Below, piece after piece: positions 8,084 through 20,037 of a DNA stretch of 64,000 nucleotides. The notes under the pieces are model-generated. The model had not been told where the DNA came from. It did no database searches and worked only from the letters and a program-made list of their open reading frames with translations. Origin of the DNA: Streptococcus parauberis NCFD 2020. GTDB taxonomy: Bacteria; Bacillota; Bacilli; Lactobacillales; Streptococcaceae. Positions within the stretch are counted from its first letter, which is position 1. Every line of letters begins with the position of its first letter. Location of the stretch: contig NZ_AEUT02000001.1 of the NCBI RefSeq assembly GCF_000187935.1, positions 124,001 to 188,000 of the forward strand. The letters run 5' to 3'. The position numbers and the translations under genes are program-made.

Positions 8084-9871
8084 TAATTGATTGCTATAGG
8101 CAATGACTTGATCAACCGTATCACTTAAGAATTGAATAGTATCACGAAGTGGTTTATCAGTTGAGATATCTGCATGAATTAGCAGTGCGGTTTCAAGTGG
8201 TGTTAAGCTACCACCAGATTTCAAGAACCTTAGCCATTCTTGAGCGCCGTTTTCATTATTTTTTAGATTAAGATAGCCAGCAGTTGAGATTACCATCCCT
8301 GCAGAATAAGTGTAGCTATATAAGCCCATGTAATAGTGAGCTTGACGCATCCAAGTTAATGCGGCATAGTCGTCAATTTCAATGGCATCTCCCCAGAATT
8401 CACTAAGAACTTCCTTCATCATCGCATTTAATTGTTCCGCACCAAAGGTGCCACCATTTTCAATTAAAGTATAAACTTTTCTTTGGAAAGCTGCTTCAAG
8501 TAAATGCGTAATGAAGTTATGGAAATAAGTATCAGTTAAACGGTGAGCTAAAGCAAAACGTTTTTGACGCGGATCTTCAAAAGCATGTTCTAAATAGTCA
8601 CTCAATAAAAGCTCGTTGAAAGTTGAAGGAGCTTCAACATAATAAGTTGACATATGTGTATTGAAGAAGCTTTGATTGTTATCTGAGAAAATAAATTGAC
8701 CAGAATGACCAATTTCATGGATTAGAGTATAAACATCGGACATACGACCAGTCCAACTCATTAAAACGTAAGGATGTACCTTATATGGATCTGCAGCGTA
8801 GCCACCTGAATCTTTGTTTGCATTAGCAGCAAAGTCAACCCAACGTTCAGCTTGATAACGTTCAACCTCTTTTTGGTACTCAGTTCCTAATGGGGCAACT
8901 GATTTCATCACTAAATCATAGGCATCATCAATGGAAACTTGAGGGTTAAGTTCATTATCAATATCTAATTTCCAATCAGCAAAGGTCATCTTGTCAAGAC
9001 CATTAACTTGGGCAACGTGTTTCAAGAATTTTTGAGCAACAGGACCAAAGTCAGACATGATTAAATCAATCTGACGATCAAACATTGAACGTTCAACTTC
9101 TTGCTCAGCTAATAAATAGTCAAAAACAGAAGGATAGCCTTTCATATCTGCGATCAATTTTTCAGATTTAACTTTAGCTAAGTATGCAGCGGCTGCGGCA
9201 TTTTGATGTTTTGCTAAACCTTTAGAAAAAGATTCGTAAGATTTGGCACGGATGTCGTGATTTTCATGATTTTGATAGAAGTTTTCATAAGTGACAAATG
9301 AATTTTTGTAAATTTTGCCATCTACTTCAAAATCATCCATTTCAAAGTCACCAGCACGCATCTTGGTATAGATATCATAAGGCGCATTAAGAACCTCACG
9401 TAAATTAGTTAATGCCTTTTCAACATCTGGACTGAGTAGAAATTGCTTTTGAACTTTTGCTTGACGAATAGTTGCACTGTAGTATGTGTTCGCTTCTAAT
9501 TGGTCAAGCACTTGTTCATCAGCATTTGCAAGGGCAGTCTCAAAGAAAGAAAGTTCCACACTTGCTTTGGTCATAAAATCATCACCCGATTGCGCAATTT
9601 GAGCAAATTCTTCACTTGAAAAATCAGTTGTCTGTGGCATGAAGGCATAAGTAGAGATATGACTCATTTGGATATAAATTTGCTCAATCTCCATTAAAGC
9701 TCTGTTAAAATCCTCATAAGTTTCGAGGTGCCCATCAAAATCAAGCTTAAATTGTTTAACGTCTTCTAAAGCTTTTTCGATAGCTAAAAGAAAGTCTTGT
9801 CTGTCTTTATAAAGAGCAGTAAGATCCCAGAGTTCATTTTCTGGAAATAGGCTACGGTTTTTTAATTCCAT
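8081..9871 (-). CDS. pepF: Oligoendopeptidase F (M3 family zinc metallopeptidase)
   Basis: Cytosolic zinc peptidase that degrades short peptides; family M3B. The 596-residue length is typical. The zinc-binding HExxH appears as LIHEIGHSGQF near residue 385, followed about 25 residues later by the third ligand region in EAPSTFNELLL. No signal peptide is present. A strong GGAG ribosome site precedes the ATG at 9871. It is divergent from ppc and ends at a shared terminator, so it is likely monocistronic. The streptococcal name pepB is sometimes used for close relatives. Confidence 0.93.
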   Translation of the reverse strand: MELKNRSLFPENELWDLTALYKDRQDFLLAIEKALEDVKQFKLDFDGHLETYEDFNRALMEIEQIYIQMSHISTYAFMPQTTDFSSEEFAQIAQSGDDFMTKASVELSFFETALANADEQVLDQLEANTYYSATIRQAKVQKQFLLSPDVEKALTNLREVLNAPYDIYTKMRAGDFEMDDFEVDGKIYKNSFVTYENFYQNHENHDIRAKSYESFSKGLAKHQNAAAAAYLAKVKSEKLIADMKGYPSVFDYLLAEQEVERSMFDRQIDLIMSDFGPVAQKFLKHVAQVNGLDKMTFADWKLDIDNELNPQVSIDDAYDLVMKSVAPLGTEYQKEVERYQAERWVDFAANANKDSGGYAADPYKVHPYVLMSWTGRMSDVYTLIHEIGHSGQFIFSDNNQSFFNTHMSTYYVEAPSTFNELLLSDYLEHAFEDPRQKRFALAHRLTDTYFHNFITHLLEAAFQRKVYTLIENGGTFGAEQLNAMMKEVLSEFWGDAIEIDDYAALTWMRQAHYYMGLYSYTYSAGMVISTAGYLNLKNNENGAQEWLRFLKSGGSLTPLETALLIHADISTDKPLRDTIQFLSDTVDQVIAYSNQL

Positions 9872-10065
9872 TTTGGTCTCCTTTGTTTACTATTACTATA
9901 AGTATAGCAAAATTAAGATTTATATGATATAGGTACTAGAACAAACGATGATTGAAAATTATTGGATTTTTTTTGTAAAAAACAAACATTATTTTAATTA
10001 AATCATACTTTTTTACTAAAAAGTGGTATGATAAAGGAGTAGTAGCAGAAAAGGAGTGATGCAAA

Positions 10066-12882
10066 TTGACTGTTAAAAAATTGGAAAGTAGCAATAACCA
10101 TGAATTTATTGCAGAAGAAGTAACTATACTAAAAGAGACCTTGGAATCAATCACACGACACATGATTGGTGATGAAGCTTTTTCAAAGATTGAAAAGATC
10201 CTAAGTATTTCTGAAAAACAGGATTATATTCATTTAGAAAAAATTATTGGACAATTAAGCAATGATGAAATGGTTATTATTTCACGCTATTTCACCATTT
10301 TACCTCTACTGATAAATATTTCAGAAGATGTCGATCTTGCCTATGAAATCAATTACCAAAATAACACCAATAGTGATTACCTTGGTAAATTATCACAAAC
10401 GATTACGGATGTGGCAGAGCATCAAAAAGCCCAAGAAATCTTAGAACATGTCAATGTTGTCCCTGTTTTAACAGCTCACCCAACACAAGTACAACGTAAA
10501 ACCGTTTTAGAACTAACCAATAAAATTCATGACCTCTTACGTACCTATCGTGATGTAAAAGCTGGCGTTGTTAATAAGGATAAATGGTTAAGTGACTTAC
10601 GTCGTTATATTGAAATCATCATGGAAACAGATATTATCCGTGAGAAAAAATTAAAAGTAAAAAACGAAATTACAAATGTTATGGCTTATTACAATTCATC
10701 ATTGATTGAAGCTATCACCACCTTAACTAGTAATTATAAAGCACTGGCTAAGGAAAAAGGACTTGATTTAAGCAATCCAAAACCAATCACAATGGGTATG
10801 TGGATTGGTGGTGACCGCGATGGCAATCCTTTTGTAACAGCCGATACTTTAAGGTTATCAGCTACGCTGCAAAGTGAAGTTATTTTAAACTATTACATTG
10901 AAAAATTAACATGTTTGTATCGAAGCTTCTCGTTATCATCAACTTTGACTAAAACCAGTCCAGAAGTGGAAGAATTAGCTCGTTTGTCTAGTGATAAGTC
11001 TATTTATCGAGAAAATGAACCGTATCGTAAAGCATTCCATTATATTCAATCACGTGTCATTCAAACCATGTTAAGTTTGAGTCACAATACTGATCAACAG
11101 CCTCTAGGTCAATTCAGAAACCTAGCAGATGGGGTAACTGAATCAAATACTTCAGTAATTGCTGATTATGTTCAATCGCGCATCGATATCTTATCTGATG
11201 ACATTAAAGAAAATCGTGTTCCAGTATACTCAACCGCGGAAGAATTCAAAGTAGATTTGCTTCTTATTGAATCTTCTTTGATTGAAAATGGTGACGGGTC
11301 ACTCATTGGTGGTGACTTGAATGAGTTAATCCAAGCTGTTGACATCTTTGGTTTCTTCTTAGCTAGTATAGATATGCGTCAGGATTCTAGTGTACAAGAA
11401 GCTTGTGTTGCTGAACTATTAGAATCTGCAAATATTTGTCAAAACTACAGTGACTTGTCTGAAACTGACAAATGTCAATTGTTGCTTAAACAATTAACTG
11501 AAGATCCGAGAACACTATCTTCAACTAATAGTGCCAAATCAGAGTTATTAGAAAAAGAATTGGCGATCTATCAAACAGCCCGTTATTTAAAAGATAAATT
11601 GGGTGAAGAAGTTATCAAACAACATATCATTTCACATACAGAAAGTGTTTCAGATATGTTTGAATTGGCGATTATGTTGAAAGAAGTTGGGTTAGTTGAT
11701 AAAGATAGTGCCCGGGTTCAAATTGTTCCTCTTTTCGAGACAATTGAAGACTTAGATAATTCTAACGCCATTATGCAAGAATTTTTAAGTTATCCGATTG
11801 TTAAAAACTGGATAGCTTCTAAAGATAACTATCAAGAAATTATGCTTGGGTATTCCGACAGTAATAAAGATGGGGGCTACCTATCGTCCGGATGGACCCT
11901 TTATAAAGCACAAAATGAATTAACCCAAATTGGGCAAGACCATGGCATTAAGATAACCTTCTTCCATGGTCGTGGTGGAACGGTTGGTCGTGGTGGTGGT
12001 CCTTCATATGATGCCATAACATCACAGCCTTTTGGTTCTATCAAGGATCGGATTCGTTTGACTGAGCAAGGTGAAATTATTGAAAACAAATATGGCAATA
12101 AAGACGTTGCCTATTATAATTTAGAAATGTTAATTTCAGCATCAATCAACCGGATGGTCACAAAAATGATTACCAATTCTTCTGATATAGATGAATATCG
12201 TTCTCGCATGGATGGCATTGTTGATTATAGTAATCAGGTTTATCGTGAGTTGGTTTTTGATAATCCTCATTTTTATGACTATTTCTTTGAAGCAAGTCCA
12301 ATTAAAGAAGTATCAAGTTTAAATATTGGATCACGTCCAGCTGCTCGTAAAACAATTACTGAAATCACTGGGCTTCGCGCGATTCCTTGGGTCTTCTCTT
12401 GGTCTCAAAACCGAATCATGTTTCCTGGCTGGTACGGTGTAGGTTCAGCCTTTAAACACTATATTGATCAAGAAGATGGTAATTTAGCTAAGTTACAAGA
12501 CATGTATGAAAATTGGCCATTTTTCCATTCACTTTTATCAAATGTAGACATGGTCTTATCAAAATCAAACATGAACATTGCTTTCCAATATGCCCAACTA
12601 GCAGAAAAAGAGGAAGTAAGGGATGTTTACCATGCAATTCTTGATGAGTGGCAATTAACCAAAAATGTTATTTTATCAATTGAACAGCATGAAGATTTAT
12701 TAGAAGACAATCCTTCTCTTAAACACAGTTTAGATTTCCGCTTACCATACTTCAATGTTTTGAATTATATCCAAATTGAATTAATTAAACGTCTTCGTCA
12801 AAACCAGTTAGACAAAGATTATGAGAAATTGATTCATACAACAATTAATGGAATTGCTACTGGACTCCGTAATTCAGGCTGA
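10066..12882 (+). CDS. ppc: Phosphoenolpyruvate carboxylase
   Basis: Makes oxaloacetate from PEP and bicarbonate, the main anaplerotic route in streptococci lacking a full TCA cycle. The protein has 938 residues. Conserved blocks include [13 protein letters not shown] with the catalytic histidine, [19 protein letters not shown], and the glycine-rich [15 protein letters not shown] loop. It ends in the family C terminus [10 protein letters not shown]. Translation starts at TTG (10066); AAGGAG lies 9-14 nt upstream and the next codons VKKLESSNN align with other streptococcal PPC starts. Followed by ftsW after a terminator. Confidence 0.97.
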   Translation: MTVKKLESSNNHEFIAEEVTILKETLESITRHMIGDEAFSKIEKILSISEKQDYIHLEKIIGQLSNDEMVIISRYFTILPLLINISEDVDLAYEINYQNNTNSDYLGKLSQTITDVAEHQKAQEILEHVNVVPVLTAHPTQVQRKTVLELTNKIHDLLRTYRDVKAGVVNKDKWLSDLRRYIEIIMETDIIREKKLKVKNEITNVMAYYNSSLIEAITTLTSNYKALAKEKGLDLSNPKPITMGMWIGGDRDGNPFVTADTLRLSATLQSEVILNYYIEKLTCLYRSFSLSSTLTKTSPEVEELARLSSDKSIYRENEPYRKAFHYIQSRVIQTMLSLSHNTDQQPLGQFRNLADGVTESNTSVIADYVQSRIDILSDDIKENRVPVYSTAEEFKVDLLLIESSLIENGDGSLIGGDLNELIQAVDIFGFFLASIDMRQDSSVQEACVAELLESANICQNYSDLSETDKCQLLLKQLTEDPRTLSSTNSAKSELLEKELAIYQTARYLKDKLGEEVIKQHIISHTESVSDMFELAIMLKEVGLVDKDSARVQIVPLFETIEDLDNSNAIMQEFLSYPIVKNWIASKDNYQEIMLGYSDSNKDGGYLSSGWTLYKAQNELTQIGQDHGIKITFFHGRGGTVGRGGGPSYDAITSQPFGSIKDRIRLTEQGEIIENKYGNKDVAYYNLEMLISASINRMVTKMITNSSDIDEYRSRMDGIVDYSNQVYRELVFDNPHFYDYFFEASPIKEVSSLNIGSRPAARKTITEITGLRAIPWVFSWSQNRIMFPGWYGVGSAFKHYIDQEDGNLAKLQDMYENWPFFHSLLSNVDMVLSKSNMNIAFQYAQLAEKEEVRDVYHAILDEWQLTKNVILSIEQHEDLLEDNPSLKHSLDFRLPYFNVLNYIQIELIKRLRQNQLDKDYEKLIHTTINGIATGLRNSG

Positions 12883-12903
12883 TAACTTTAAGTATTTTTA
12901 GGA

Positions 12904-12956
12904 GAACTAGTTATTGTATCGACATTTCAAAACTGTCTGCTAACTAGTTCTTTTTC
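12904..12956 (+). terminator. Terminator of ppc
   Basis: Perfect 10-bp stem GAACTAGTTA / TAACTAGTTC (12904-12913 with 12941-12950) and a long T-rich tail. The 27-nt loop is larger than usual. Confidence 0.8.
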
Positions 12957-13021
12957 TCTTTTTTTTGCTTGGGAAAGATGATATAATGCTTAAAGATTAT
13001 CTGATATAAACAGGGGAAACT

Positions 13022-14302
13022 ATGAAAATTGATAAAAGGCATCTGTTAAATTACTCAATTTTACTGCCTTACTTAATCCTTTCAGTTCTAGGACTGATTA
13101 TGGTATACTCGACTACGAGTGCGACTTTAATTCAATATAATTTGAGCCCATTTCGCTCAGTTTTAAACCAAGGAGCTTTTTGGCTTTTGTCATTAACGGC
13201 GATATCCTTTATATATAAACTCAAACTAAACTTTTTGAATAATTCTAAAGTACTAACTTTAGTTATGATGATTGAAGTATTCTTATTAATTGTGGCTCGT
13301 TTCTTTACTAAAGAGGTAAATGGAGCCCATGGTTGGATTGTCTTAGGACCAATTAGTTTTCAGCCAGCGGAATATTTAAAAATTATTATCGTTTGGTATT
13401 TAGCCTCAACATTTTCTAGAAGACAAAAAGAAATAGCCACTTATGACTATCAGGCATTAACGAGAAATCGATGGTGGCCAAACCAATTTAGTGACTTAAA
13501 GGATTGGCGTGTCTATTCGATGGTGCTAATACTATTGGTAGCTGCTCAGCCCGACTTAGGAAATGCTGCGATTATTGTTTTGACAACAATTATGATGATT
13601 TCAGTGAGTGGTATTGGTTATAAGTGGTTCTCAGCTTTGTTAACGCTGATTACAATAACTTCAGCTATCTTCTTAGGTAGTATTTCAGTGATTGGTGTTG
13701 AAAGAGTTGCCAAGATTCCAGTATTTGGTTATGTTGCTAAGCGTTTCAGTGCCTTCTTTAACCCCTTCCATGATTTGACGGGTTCAGGACACCAACTTGC
13801 TCATTCTTATTATGCCATGAGTAATGGTGGATGGTTTGGCGTTGGTCTTGGTAATTCAATTGAAAAACGTGGCTATCTACCAGAAGCTCAAACTGACTTT
13901 GTTTTCTCAATCGTTATTGAGGAACTAGGCTTAATAGGTGCTACCTTAATTCTTGCACTTGTCTTTTTCTTAATATTAAGAATTTTAAATGTTGGTATTA
14001 AGGCAAAAAATCCTTTTAACTCAATGATGGCTTTGGGTGTTGGTGGAATGATTTTGATGCAAGTTTTTGTTAACATCGGTGGTATTTCAGGACTAATTCC
14101 TTCTACAGGGGTTACATTCCCATTTCTCTCTCAGGGAGGGAATAGTTTGTTAGTCCTCTCGGTAGCCATTGGCTTTGTACTAAATATTGATGCCAGTGAG
14201 AAGCGAGATGAGATTATGAAAGAAGCGGAGCTATCATACAGAAGAACCATTCGCAAAGAACAGGCTGACACAAATGTGATTAACTTAAATCAATTTAAAT
14301 AA
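13022..14302 (+). CDS. ftsW: Septal peptidoglycan glycosyltransferase FtsW
   Basis: SEDS-family polymerase that extends glycan strands from lipid II at the division septum with its cognate class B PBP. The 426-residue protein has about ten membrane segments. The periplasmic signature LPEAQTDFVFSIVIEELG carries the catalytic aspartate region, and LPSTGVTFPFLSQGG-like sequence (LIPSTGVTFPFLSQGGNSLL) marks the C-terminal helix. Position between ppc and tuf is typical for streptococcal ftsW; rodA would be an alternative name for the paralogue. A GGGGA ribosome site precedes the ATG. Confidence 0.92.
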   Translation: MKIDKRHLLNYSILLPYLILSVLGLIMVYSTTSATLIQYNLSPFRSVLNQGAFWLLSLTAISFIYKLKLNFLNNSKVLTLVMMIEVFLLIVARFFTKEVNGAHGWIVLGPISFQPAEYLKIIIVWYLASTFSRRQKEIATYDYQALTRNRWWPNQFSDLKDWRVYSMVLILLVAAQPDLGNAAIIVLTTIMMISVSGIGYKWFSALLTLITITSAIFLGSISVIGVERVAKIPVFGYVAKRFSAFFNPFHDLTGSGHQLAHSYYAMSNGGWFGVGLGNSIEKRGYLPEAQTDFVFSIVIEELGLIGATLILALVFFLILRILNVGIKAKNPFNSMMALGVGGMILMQVFVNIGGISGLIPSTGVTFPFLSQGGNSLLVLSVAIGFVLNIDASEKRDEIMKEAELSYRRTIRKEQADTNVINLNQFK

Positions 14303-14328
14303 AATCTTCCTTAGGGGGGGATTTTTTT
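14301..14328 (+). terminator. Terminator of ftsW
   Basis: AAATC-TTCC / GGGG-GATTT stem followed by seven T residues, directly after the ftsW stop. Confidence 0.7.
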
Positions 14329-14466
14329 GCAGCTAGTTTTGATATTACAACTAAATTAAAGTTGTAGAAAACTTTGAGTAATTCACTTTAAATATTGGTG
14401 TGTCAGATAAAATTCAACCTTATCATCATCAAACTAAATAAAGAAAAGGCTATAAACATAAAATAC

Positions 14467-14494
14467 TTGCTTTTTCCTTAGAATTTGCTACAAT
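14467..14494 (+). promoter_or_regulatory. tuf promoter
   Basis: TTGCTT, 16-nt spacer and TACAAT preceded by TGC (extended -10). About 70 nt of leader precede the tuf start. Confidence 0.65.
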
Positions 14495-14566
14495 AGTAAG
14501 GTAAAGTTAGACTGTATTGCCTACCGTCTATCTATAAAATATATTTTATTGGAGGCTTTTCCCAAA

Positions 14567-15763
14567 ATGGCAAAAGAAAAATACGATCGTAGTAAACCCC
14601 ACGTTAACATTGGTACAATCGGACACGTTGACCATGGTAAAACTACTTTAACTGCTGCAATTACAACAGTACTTGCACGTCGCTTACCAAGCTCAGTTAA
14701 CCAACCTAAAGACTATGCTTCTATCGATGCTGCTCCAGAAGAACGCGAACGCGGAATCACAATCAACACTGCACACGTTGAGTATGAAACTGAATCACGT
14801 CACTATGCGCATATCGATGCCCCAGGACACGCGGACTATGTTAAAAACATGATCACTGGTGCTGCCCAAATGGACGGAGCTATCCTTGTAGTTGCTTCAA
14901 CTGACGGACCAATGCCACAAACTCGTGAGCACATCCTTCTTTCACGTCAGGTTGGTGTTAAACACCTTATCGTCTTCATGAACAAAGTTGACTTAGTTGA
15001 TGATGAAGAATTGCTTGAATTAGTTGAAATGGAAATTCGTGATCTTCTTACAGAATACGACTTCCCAGGTGATGACCTACCAGTTATCCAAGGTTCAGCT
15101 CTTAAAGCTCTTGAAGGCGATACAGCACATGAAGATATCATCATGGAATTGATGAAAACTGTTGATGAATATATTCCAGAACCAGAACGCGACACTGACA
15201 AACCATTACTTCTTCCAGTCGAAGATGTTTTCTCAATCACTGGTCGTGGTACAGTAGCTTCAGGACGTATCGACCGTGGTACAGTTCGTGTCAACGATGA
15301 AATCGAAATCGTTGGTCTTAAAGAAGATACTAAAAAAGCTGTTGTTACTGGTGTTGAAATGTTCCGTAAACAACTTGACGAAGGTCTTGCAGGAGACAAC
15401 GTAGGTATCCTTCTTCGTGGTGTTCAACGTGACGAAATCGAACGTGGTCAAGTTATTGCTAAACCAGGTTCAATCAACCCACATACTAAATTTAAAGGTG
15501 AAGTATATATCCTTTCTAAAGAAGAAGGTGGACGTCATACTCCATTCTTCAACAACTACCGTCCACAATTCTACTTCCGTACTACTGACGTAACAGGTTC
15601 TATCGAACTTCCAGCAGGTACAGAAATGGTTATGCCTGGTGATAACGTGGCAATTCAAGTTGAATTGATTCACCCAATCGCCGTAGAACAAGGTACTACA
15701 TTCTCAATTCGTGAGGGTGGACGTACTGTTGGTTCAGGTATCGTTTCAGAAATCGAAGCTTAA
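14567..15763 (+). CDS. tuf: Elongation factor Tu
   Basis: GTPase that delivers aminoacyl-tRNA to the ribosome. The 398-residue protein carries G1 GHVDHGKT (about residue 19), G3 DAPGH, G4 NKVD, and the three-domain EF-Tu layout. Start at ATG 14567, the [10 protein letters not shown] reading that matches all EF-Tu; an in-frame TTG at 14549 overlaps the GGAGG ribosome site. Codon use is visibly biased to optimal C-ending codons (AAC, TTC, CGT), as expected for a very highly expressed gene, and differs from its neighbours for that reason. Confidence 0.99.
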   Translation: MAKEKYDRSKPHVNIGTIGHVDHGKTTLTAAITTVLARRLPSSVNQPKDYASIDAAPEERERGITINTAHVEYETESRHYAHIDAPGHADYVKNMITGAAQMDGAILVVASTDGPMPQTREHILLSRQVGVKHLIVFMNKVDLVDDEELLELVEMEIRDLLTEYDFPGDDLPVIQGSALKALEGDTAHEDIIMELMKTVDEYIPEPERDTDKPLLLPVEDVFSITGRGTVASGRIDRGTVRVNDEIEIVGLKEDTKKAVVTGVEMFRKQLDEGLAGDNVGILLRGVQRDEIERGQVIAKPGSINPHTKFKGEVYILSKEEGGRHTPFFNNYRPQFYFRTTDVTGSIELPAGTEMVMPGDNVAIQVELIHPIAVEQGTTFSIREGGRTVGSGIVSEIEA

Positions 15764-15817
15764 TTAAAATTAAGTTCCCAGATTAACAATTATTTGTCAG
15801 ACAACAATTTAATTGTA

Positions 15818-15843
15818 AAGAGTCTCTTAGGAGGCTCTTTTTT
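15818..15843 (+). terminator. Terminator of tuf
   Basis: AAGAGTCTC / GAGGCTCTT stem with TTAG loop and T-run. Confidence 0.85.
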
Positions 15844-15952
15844 GTTAATAATATGTTTTCAGAAAATTTCTGAAAAAAACTTGTGAATATATTCCTAAAT
15901 TCCACTCAAATTCTTTTATTAGATAGTGAAATGTGATAAAATATAATTGTAA

Positions 15953-16735
<783 letters not shown>

Positions 16736-16736
16736 T

Positions 16737-16772
16737 AAAAAAACTTCAGTCATCTGACTGGAGCTTTTTTTA
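16737..16772. terminator. Bidirectional terminator between tpiA and murN
   Basis: CTTCAGTC / GACTGGAG stem with a 4-nt loop, A-run upstream and T-run downstream; serves both convergent transcripts. Confidence 0.85.
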
Positions 16773-18002
16773 TTTTCTTCCTAAAATAGTTTTCACAAAG
16801 GAAATTGATTTGTGCTTTATTGGATTAGGGTAGTAAGTAAATTTTCCGGGAGCCCGTTCCACAAAACCATTGAAGTTCTGTTTAAACCCAAGCACACCAT
16901 CGCTACCATCAAAGTTTCCTTCAACACCAAGTAAATTATATCGTGGAATTCCTCGATCAATTGCTTCCAACATAGCATATTCTTGTAAGACAGTGGGGGC
17001 ATAGAATTTATTGAATTCAGTGTAAGAACCACTAAAGAAATAGACTAGCTCTTGTTTGGTAAAAATGAACACAGACCCAGCTAGGATGACATCTTGATTT
17101 TGGTATTTTTCTATAAAGTCCTTAGCTTCTTTTTTTCGGACTTCAAAGGTTTGAAATTGACTTGAAATTTCTTTATGTTGGTTTTGTTTTTTCTCGGAAT
17201 TAGGATTGATTTCTAAATCATGTTCTAATTTATCTAATTTTACACGTAATTTTGCTTGATCTTTTTCTAAATTAGTATGGTATTCTTGAAAATTTAAAGT
17301 TGCTACTAAAAATTCTGCATGTTCTCCAAAACTATCAAATAAATATTCATAGTATTCAAGTGATTTGTCATTATAATCACGACGATCTGAAGTAGAAGAA
17401 GTGATATCTTTAAAGAGATGTAATTCATCACGTTTCAAAGGACGGATTTTTATTCCAAATGTTTTGGCTTTTTTAACTAATGGTTTACCTTTTTTACTAA
17501 AAGACTTTATTAAATCTTTTTCAGTAAGTTGAGATAAATCCTTGATGTAATGCCAGTCAATTGACTCATAACCTTTTGTTAAACCTTCGTGTTTAAAACC
17601 AGCTTTTTTAAAAATGTCAGTTATTGAAAAGTTCTCTTCACTGATAGCATTACCATGATCATCAAATTTTTGGAAGACCTCGTATGGTTTTATTTCAAGT
17701 TCCATAACCTTCTTTTGTTTAGCAAAAGCACGAAGTTCAACAAGAAAATCGTGTAAGTATTTTTTATCTTCGAAAATTGGGCCATAATGAACTTCCATAT
17801 GGTTGCCACCAAACATTGGTATTGAATAAATAAGTGCGGCTATTTGTAATTTTCCAGAACTGTCATTTAAACCAAGCAGATCAGTATGATGACCTCGTTT
17901 TTCAAGTAGAGATTTCATACTAATAGATTGTTCAAAAAATCGACGATCAACTGAATCAGCGAATTTTTCGAAAATTTCTTCAGTTAAAGTAATTAATGCC
18001 AT
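16770..18002 (-). CDS. murN: FemAB-family peptidyltransferase MurN/FibB (second residue of the interpeptide bridge)
   Basis: Uses aminoacyl-tRNA to extend the peptide branch on lysine of the cell-wall precursor, acting after MurM. The 410-residue protein shows the two GNAT-like FemAB domains interrupted by a coiled-coil insertion (about residues 245-300, rich in Lys/Glu/Gln). C-terminal motifs AIDRGIPRYNLLGVEG and GVLGFKQNFNGFVER are typical of the family. Its ATG overlaps the murM stop as TAATG, so translation is coupled. The division of labour with murM is assigned by similarity and order. Confidence 0.85.
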   Translation of the reverse strand: MALITLTEEIFEKFADSVDRRFFEQSISMKSLLEKRGHHTDLLGLNDSSGKLQIAALIYSIPMFGGNHMEVHYGPIFEDKKYLHDFLVELRAFAKQKKVMELEIKPYEVFQKFDDHGNAISEENFSITDIFKKAGFKHEGLTKGYESIDWHYIKDLSQLTEKDLIKSFSKKGKPLVKKAKTFGIKIRPLKRDELHLFKDITSSTSDRRDYNDKSLEYYEYLFDSFGEHAEFLVATLNFQEYHTNLEKDQAKLRVKLDKLEHDLEINPNSEKKQNQHKEISSQFQTFEVRKKEAKDFIEKYQNQDVILAGSVFIFTKQELVYFFSGSYTEFNKFYAPTVLQEYAMLEAIDRGIPRYNLLGVEGNFDGSDGVLGFKQNFNGFVERAPGKFTYYPNPIKHKSISFVKTILGRK

Positions 18003-19228
18003 TAGTGTTTGCTCCTTATTTGTTTTCGTAGGTTATAAGCTAACATTGCTGGACCATGGAGTGGACTGACTGGAATATTAAATTCGCCAGCAAATTCTTC
18101 TAAGGTCGGATTTAATTTTGACTTAAATTGATATAAACCACCATCCAAGTTGTTTTCGACACCACCCAGATTGTGCCAAGCACAGCCGCGTTTAAATGCT
18201 TCCTGGCCAGTTTCATACCAAGTTAAAAGTGCAGCTTGATAATTTCTGAATGTCTCATCCATACCAGCATATAAATTTTCTGAAGTCTTTCCGTAAACAA
18301 TTGTCAAGGTACCTGCTAAAGGAGCCGTAGTGACACCAGTTTGAATATGCTCATTTAAGAAATTAATCTCACCAGTAAAACGGTCAATAGCATTTTCAGT
18401 TTCTTTTATCTTTCCTGGTTTTGTTTTATCAGTAAATTTACTTTTTGCTAACTTAGCTTGTTCCAGTTGATTTGTTAATTCTCGCTGACGTTTCACTAAA
18501 TCTAAGCTAGTCATTGTGATATAAGAGTCATCTGGGTATGTGTCCATTAGTTTGCGGTAGTAATCAATTCCTCTTAGATTAATTCCTTTGCGGTCTTCGG
18601 TTTTCTTCATTAAAGTAGCAAAGTCTTCCAAAAGTTCTGGGCCACCAATGGTTAAATCAATCCCTTTATTTTGAGCAGTACGAATGGCCTGTTTTGTTTT
18701 CTTTGGAAGTAATTGAAAATCTGCATTTTTGGCATGAATGTTGGCTTGAATACGAGGTTGGATAGTTTGACCGATATCTCTGGTACGGCCTGTCCACTCG
18801 ACGCCTAATCTTGTTAAAAACTTAATGAGGGTAATTGTTACTTCATCCTCTTCTTCATTAGTTTCAGGGTCTGTTGTAACCAGGTAACGAGTGAGGAAAA
18901 GCGAAGGGTCAAATTTAACAAAAATAGCTCGTTTACTTTTTCCGAATTCTTTTAATGAGGAGATGACAAAATCGACTAATTCATAATCAGTGTAATCCAT
19001 GATTGGACCACGGGGAATATAAATTAAAGTGAAATTCATCGGCAAGTTCTTGATTAAGAGTGAGGCAGTAGCAACTAATTGGTCATCTTCATAAAAACCG
19101 ATTCTTTCTGTCGACCAATTTGATTTGATGCCAGCCCAATTAGAACTTTGTAAGAGATTACATTGTTTGTTGTTTAGCAAAAATTCATCATGTTCTTTTT
19201 CAGAAATCCCAATTTTATAAGTATACAT
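18002..19228 (-). CDS. murM: FemAB-family peptidyltransferase MurM/FibA (first residue of the interpeptide bridge)
   Basis: Adds the first L-Ala or L-Ser from its tRNA to the stem-peptide lysine, building the branched bridge of streptococcal peptidoglycan. The start MYTYKIGISEKEHDEF, NLLQSSNWAGIKSNW and YIPRGPIMDYTD match the MurM family. The FemAB coiled-coil arm lies near residues 245-290, and AWHNLGGVENNLDGG is a conserved C-terminal signature. The ATG at 19228 overlaps the stop of the upstream HAD gene (TAATG); the in-frame start at 19243 lies inside that gene and is rejected. Length 408 residues. Confidence 0.88.
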   Translation of the reverse strand: MYTYKIGISEKEHDEFLLNNKQCNLLQSSNWAGIKSNWSTERIGFYEDDQLVATASLLIKNLPMNFTLIYIPRGPIMDYTDYELVDFVISSLKEFGKSKRAIFVKFDPSLFLTRYLVTTDPETNEEEDEVTITLIKFLTRLGVEWTGRTRDIGQTIQPRIQANIHAKNADFQLLPKKTKQAIRTAQNKGIDLTIGGPELLEDFATLMKKTEDRKGINLRGIDYYRKLMDTYPDDSYITMTSLDLVKRQRELTNQLEQAKLAKSKFTDKTKPGKIKETENAIDRFTGEINFLNEHIQTGVTTAPLAGTLTIVYGKTSENLYAGMDETFRNYQAALLTWYETGQEAFKRGCAWHNLGGVENNLDGGLYQFKSKLNPTLEEFAGEFNIPVSPLHGPAMLAYNLRKQIRSKH

Positions 19229-20037
19229 TAATTTAAAACCCACTCGCGTATAGCATGTGCTACGCCGCTTTCATTATTTGATTTGGTAATATGTTTGGCT
19301 ATTTTCTTCAATTCTGGGACACCATTTTCCATGACAACAGGATTTGCAACAACTTCCAACATAGCACGGTCATTTTCGGCATCACCAATAGCCATTGTTT
19401 GGCTCATATCCAGTCCTAGTTTATTAGCTAGATGAATAATAGCATTTCCCTTACTAACAGACTTTGTCATAAATTCTAAATAAAAGGGAGTTGATTTGAC
19501 GATATTATATTTCTCATAAAAACTATCAGGAATATTTTTTATTGCCTCATCTAAGATTTCTGGTTCATCAATCATCATCATTTTGACAATTTCTCGATTT
19601 TGCATTTCTTCAGGAGTTCTGTAGAATATTGGCATGTTAACAAGGGTTGCTTCGTGAACAGTATATTTTCCAATGTTTCTGTTTGCAGTGTATATCCCCT
19701 CTTTTGTGATAGCATGCATATGAACCCCAAGTTTTCTACTTAGGAATTCAATATCCAAATAATCTTCGTAAGACATAGTTTCTTTTACGATTTCTGCACC
19801 AGTAGCAGCATCTTGAACTAATCCACCATTAAAAGTAATTACATAATCACCTTGATGATTCAAATTTAATTCTTCCAATAGTTGGGTTACCCCAGCAATT
19901 GGTCTGCCAGTCGCAATAACGACGTGGACACCTTCTTTCTTAGCATCCTGTACAGCTTGATAGACTTCACTTGTTATTTTGCGATCATCAGTAATGAGTG
20001 TGCCATCGATATCAACAGCAACTAGTTTTACAGACAT
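19228..20037 (-). CDS. Cof-type HAD phosphatase (YidA-like sugar phosphatase)
   Basis: Cytosolic phosphatase of HAD subfamily IIB. Motif I VDIDGTLITDDRKI lies at residues 8-21, VIATGRPIAGV is motif II, KGNAIIHLA carries the motif III lysine, and MAIGDAENDRAML is motif IV. 269 residues, the family's usual size. A strong AAGGAG site precedes the ATG. It is the first gene of a tightly coupled trio with murM and murN; this order is common in streptococci, but a role in wall synthesis is not shown. An AAAACGTTTT palindrome (20149-20158) lies upstream. Confidence 0.9.
   Translation of the reverse strand: MSVKLVAVDIDGTLITDDRKITSEVYQAVQDAKKEGVHVVIATGRPIAGVTQLLEELNLNHQGDYVITFNGGLVQDAATGAEIVKETMSYEDYLDIEFLSRKLGVHMHAITKEGIYTANRNIGKYTVHEATLVNMPIFYRTPEEMQNREIVKMMMIDEPEILDEAIKNIPDSFYEKYNIVKSTPFYLEFMTKSVSKGNAIIHLANKLGLDMSQTMAIGDAENDRAMLEVVANPVVMENGVPELKKIAKHITKSNNESGVAHAIREWVLN

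Noticed and set aside
14947..15691. Long open frames antisense to tuf
   Set aside because: They are explained by the strong codon bias of tuf, have no ribosome sites and no family resemblance.
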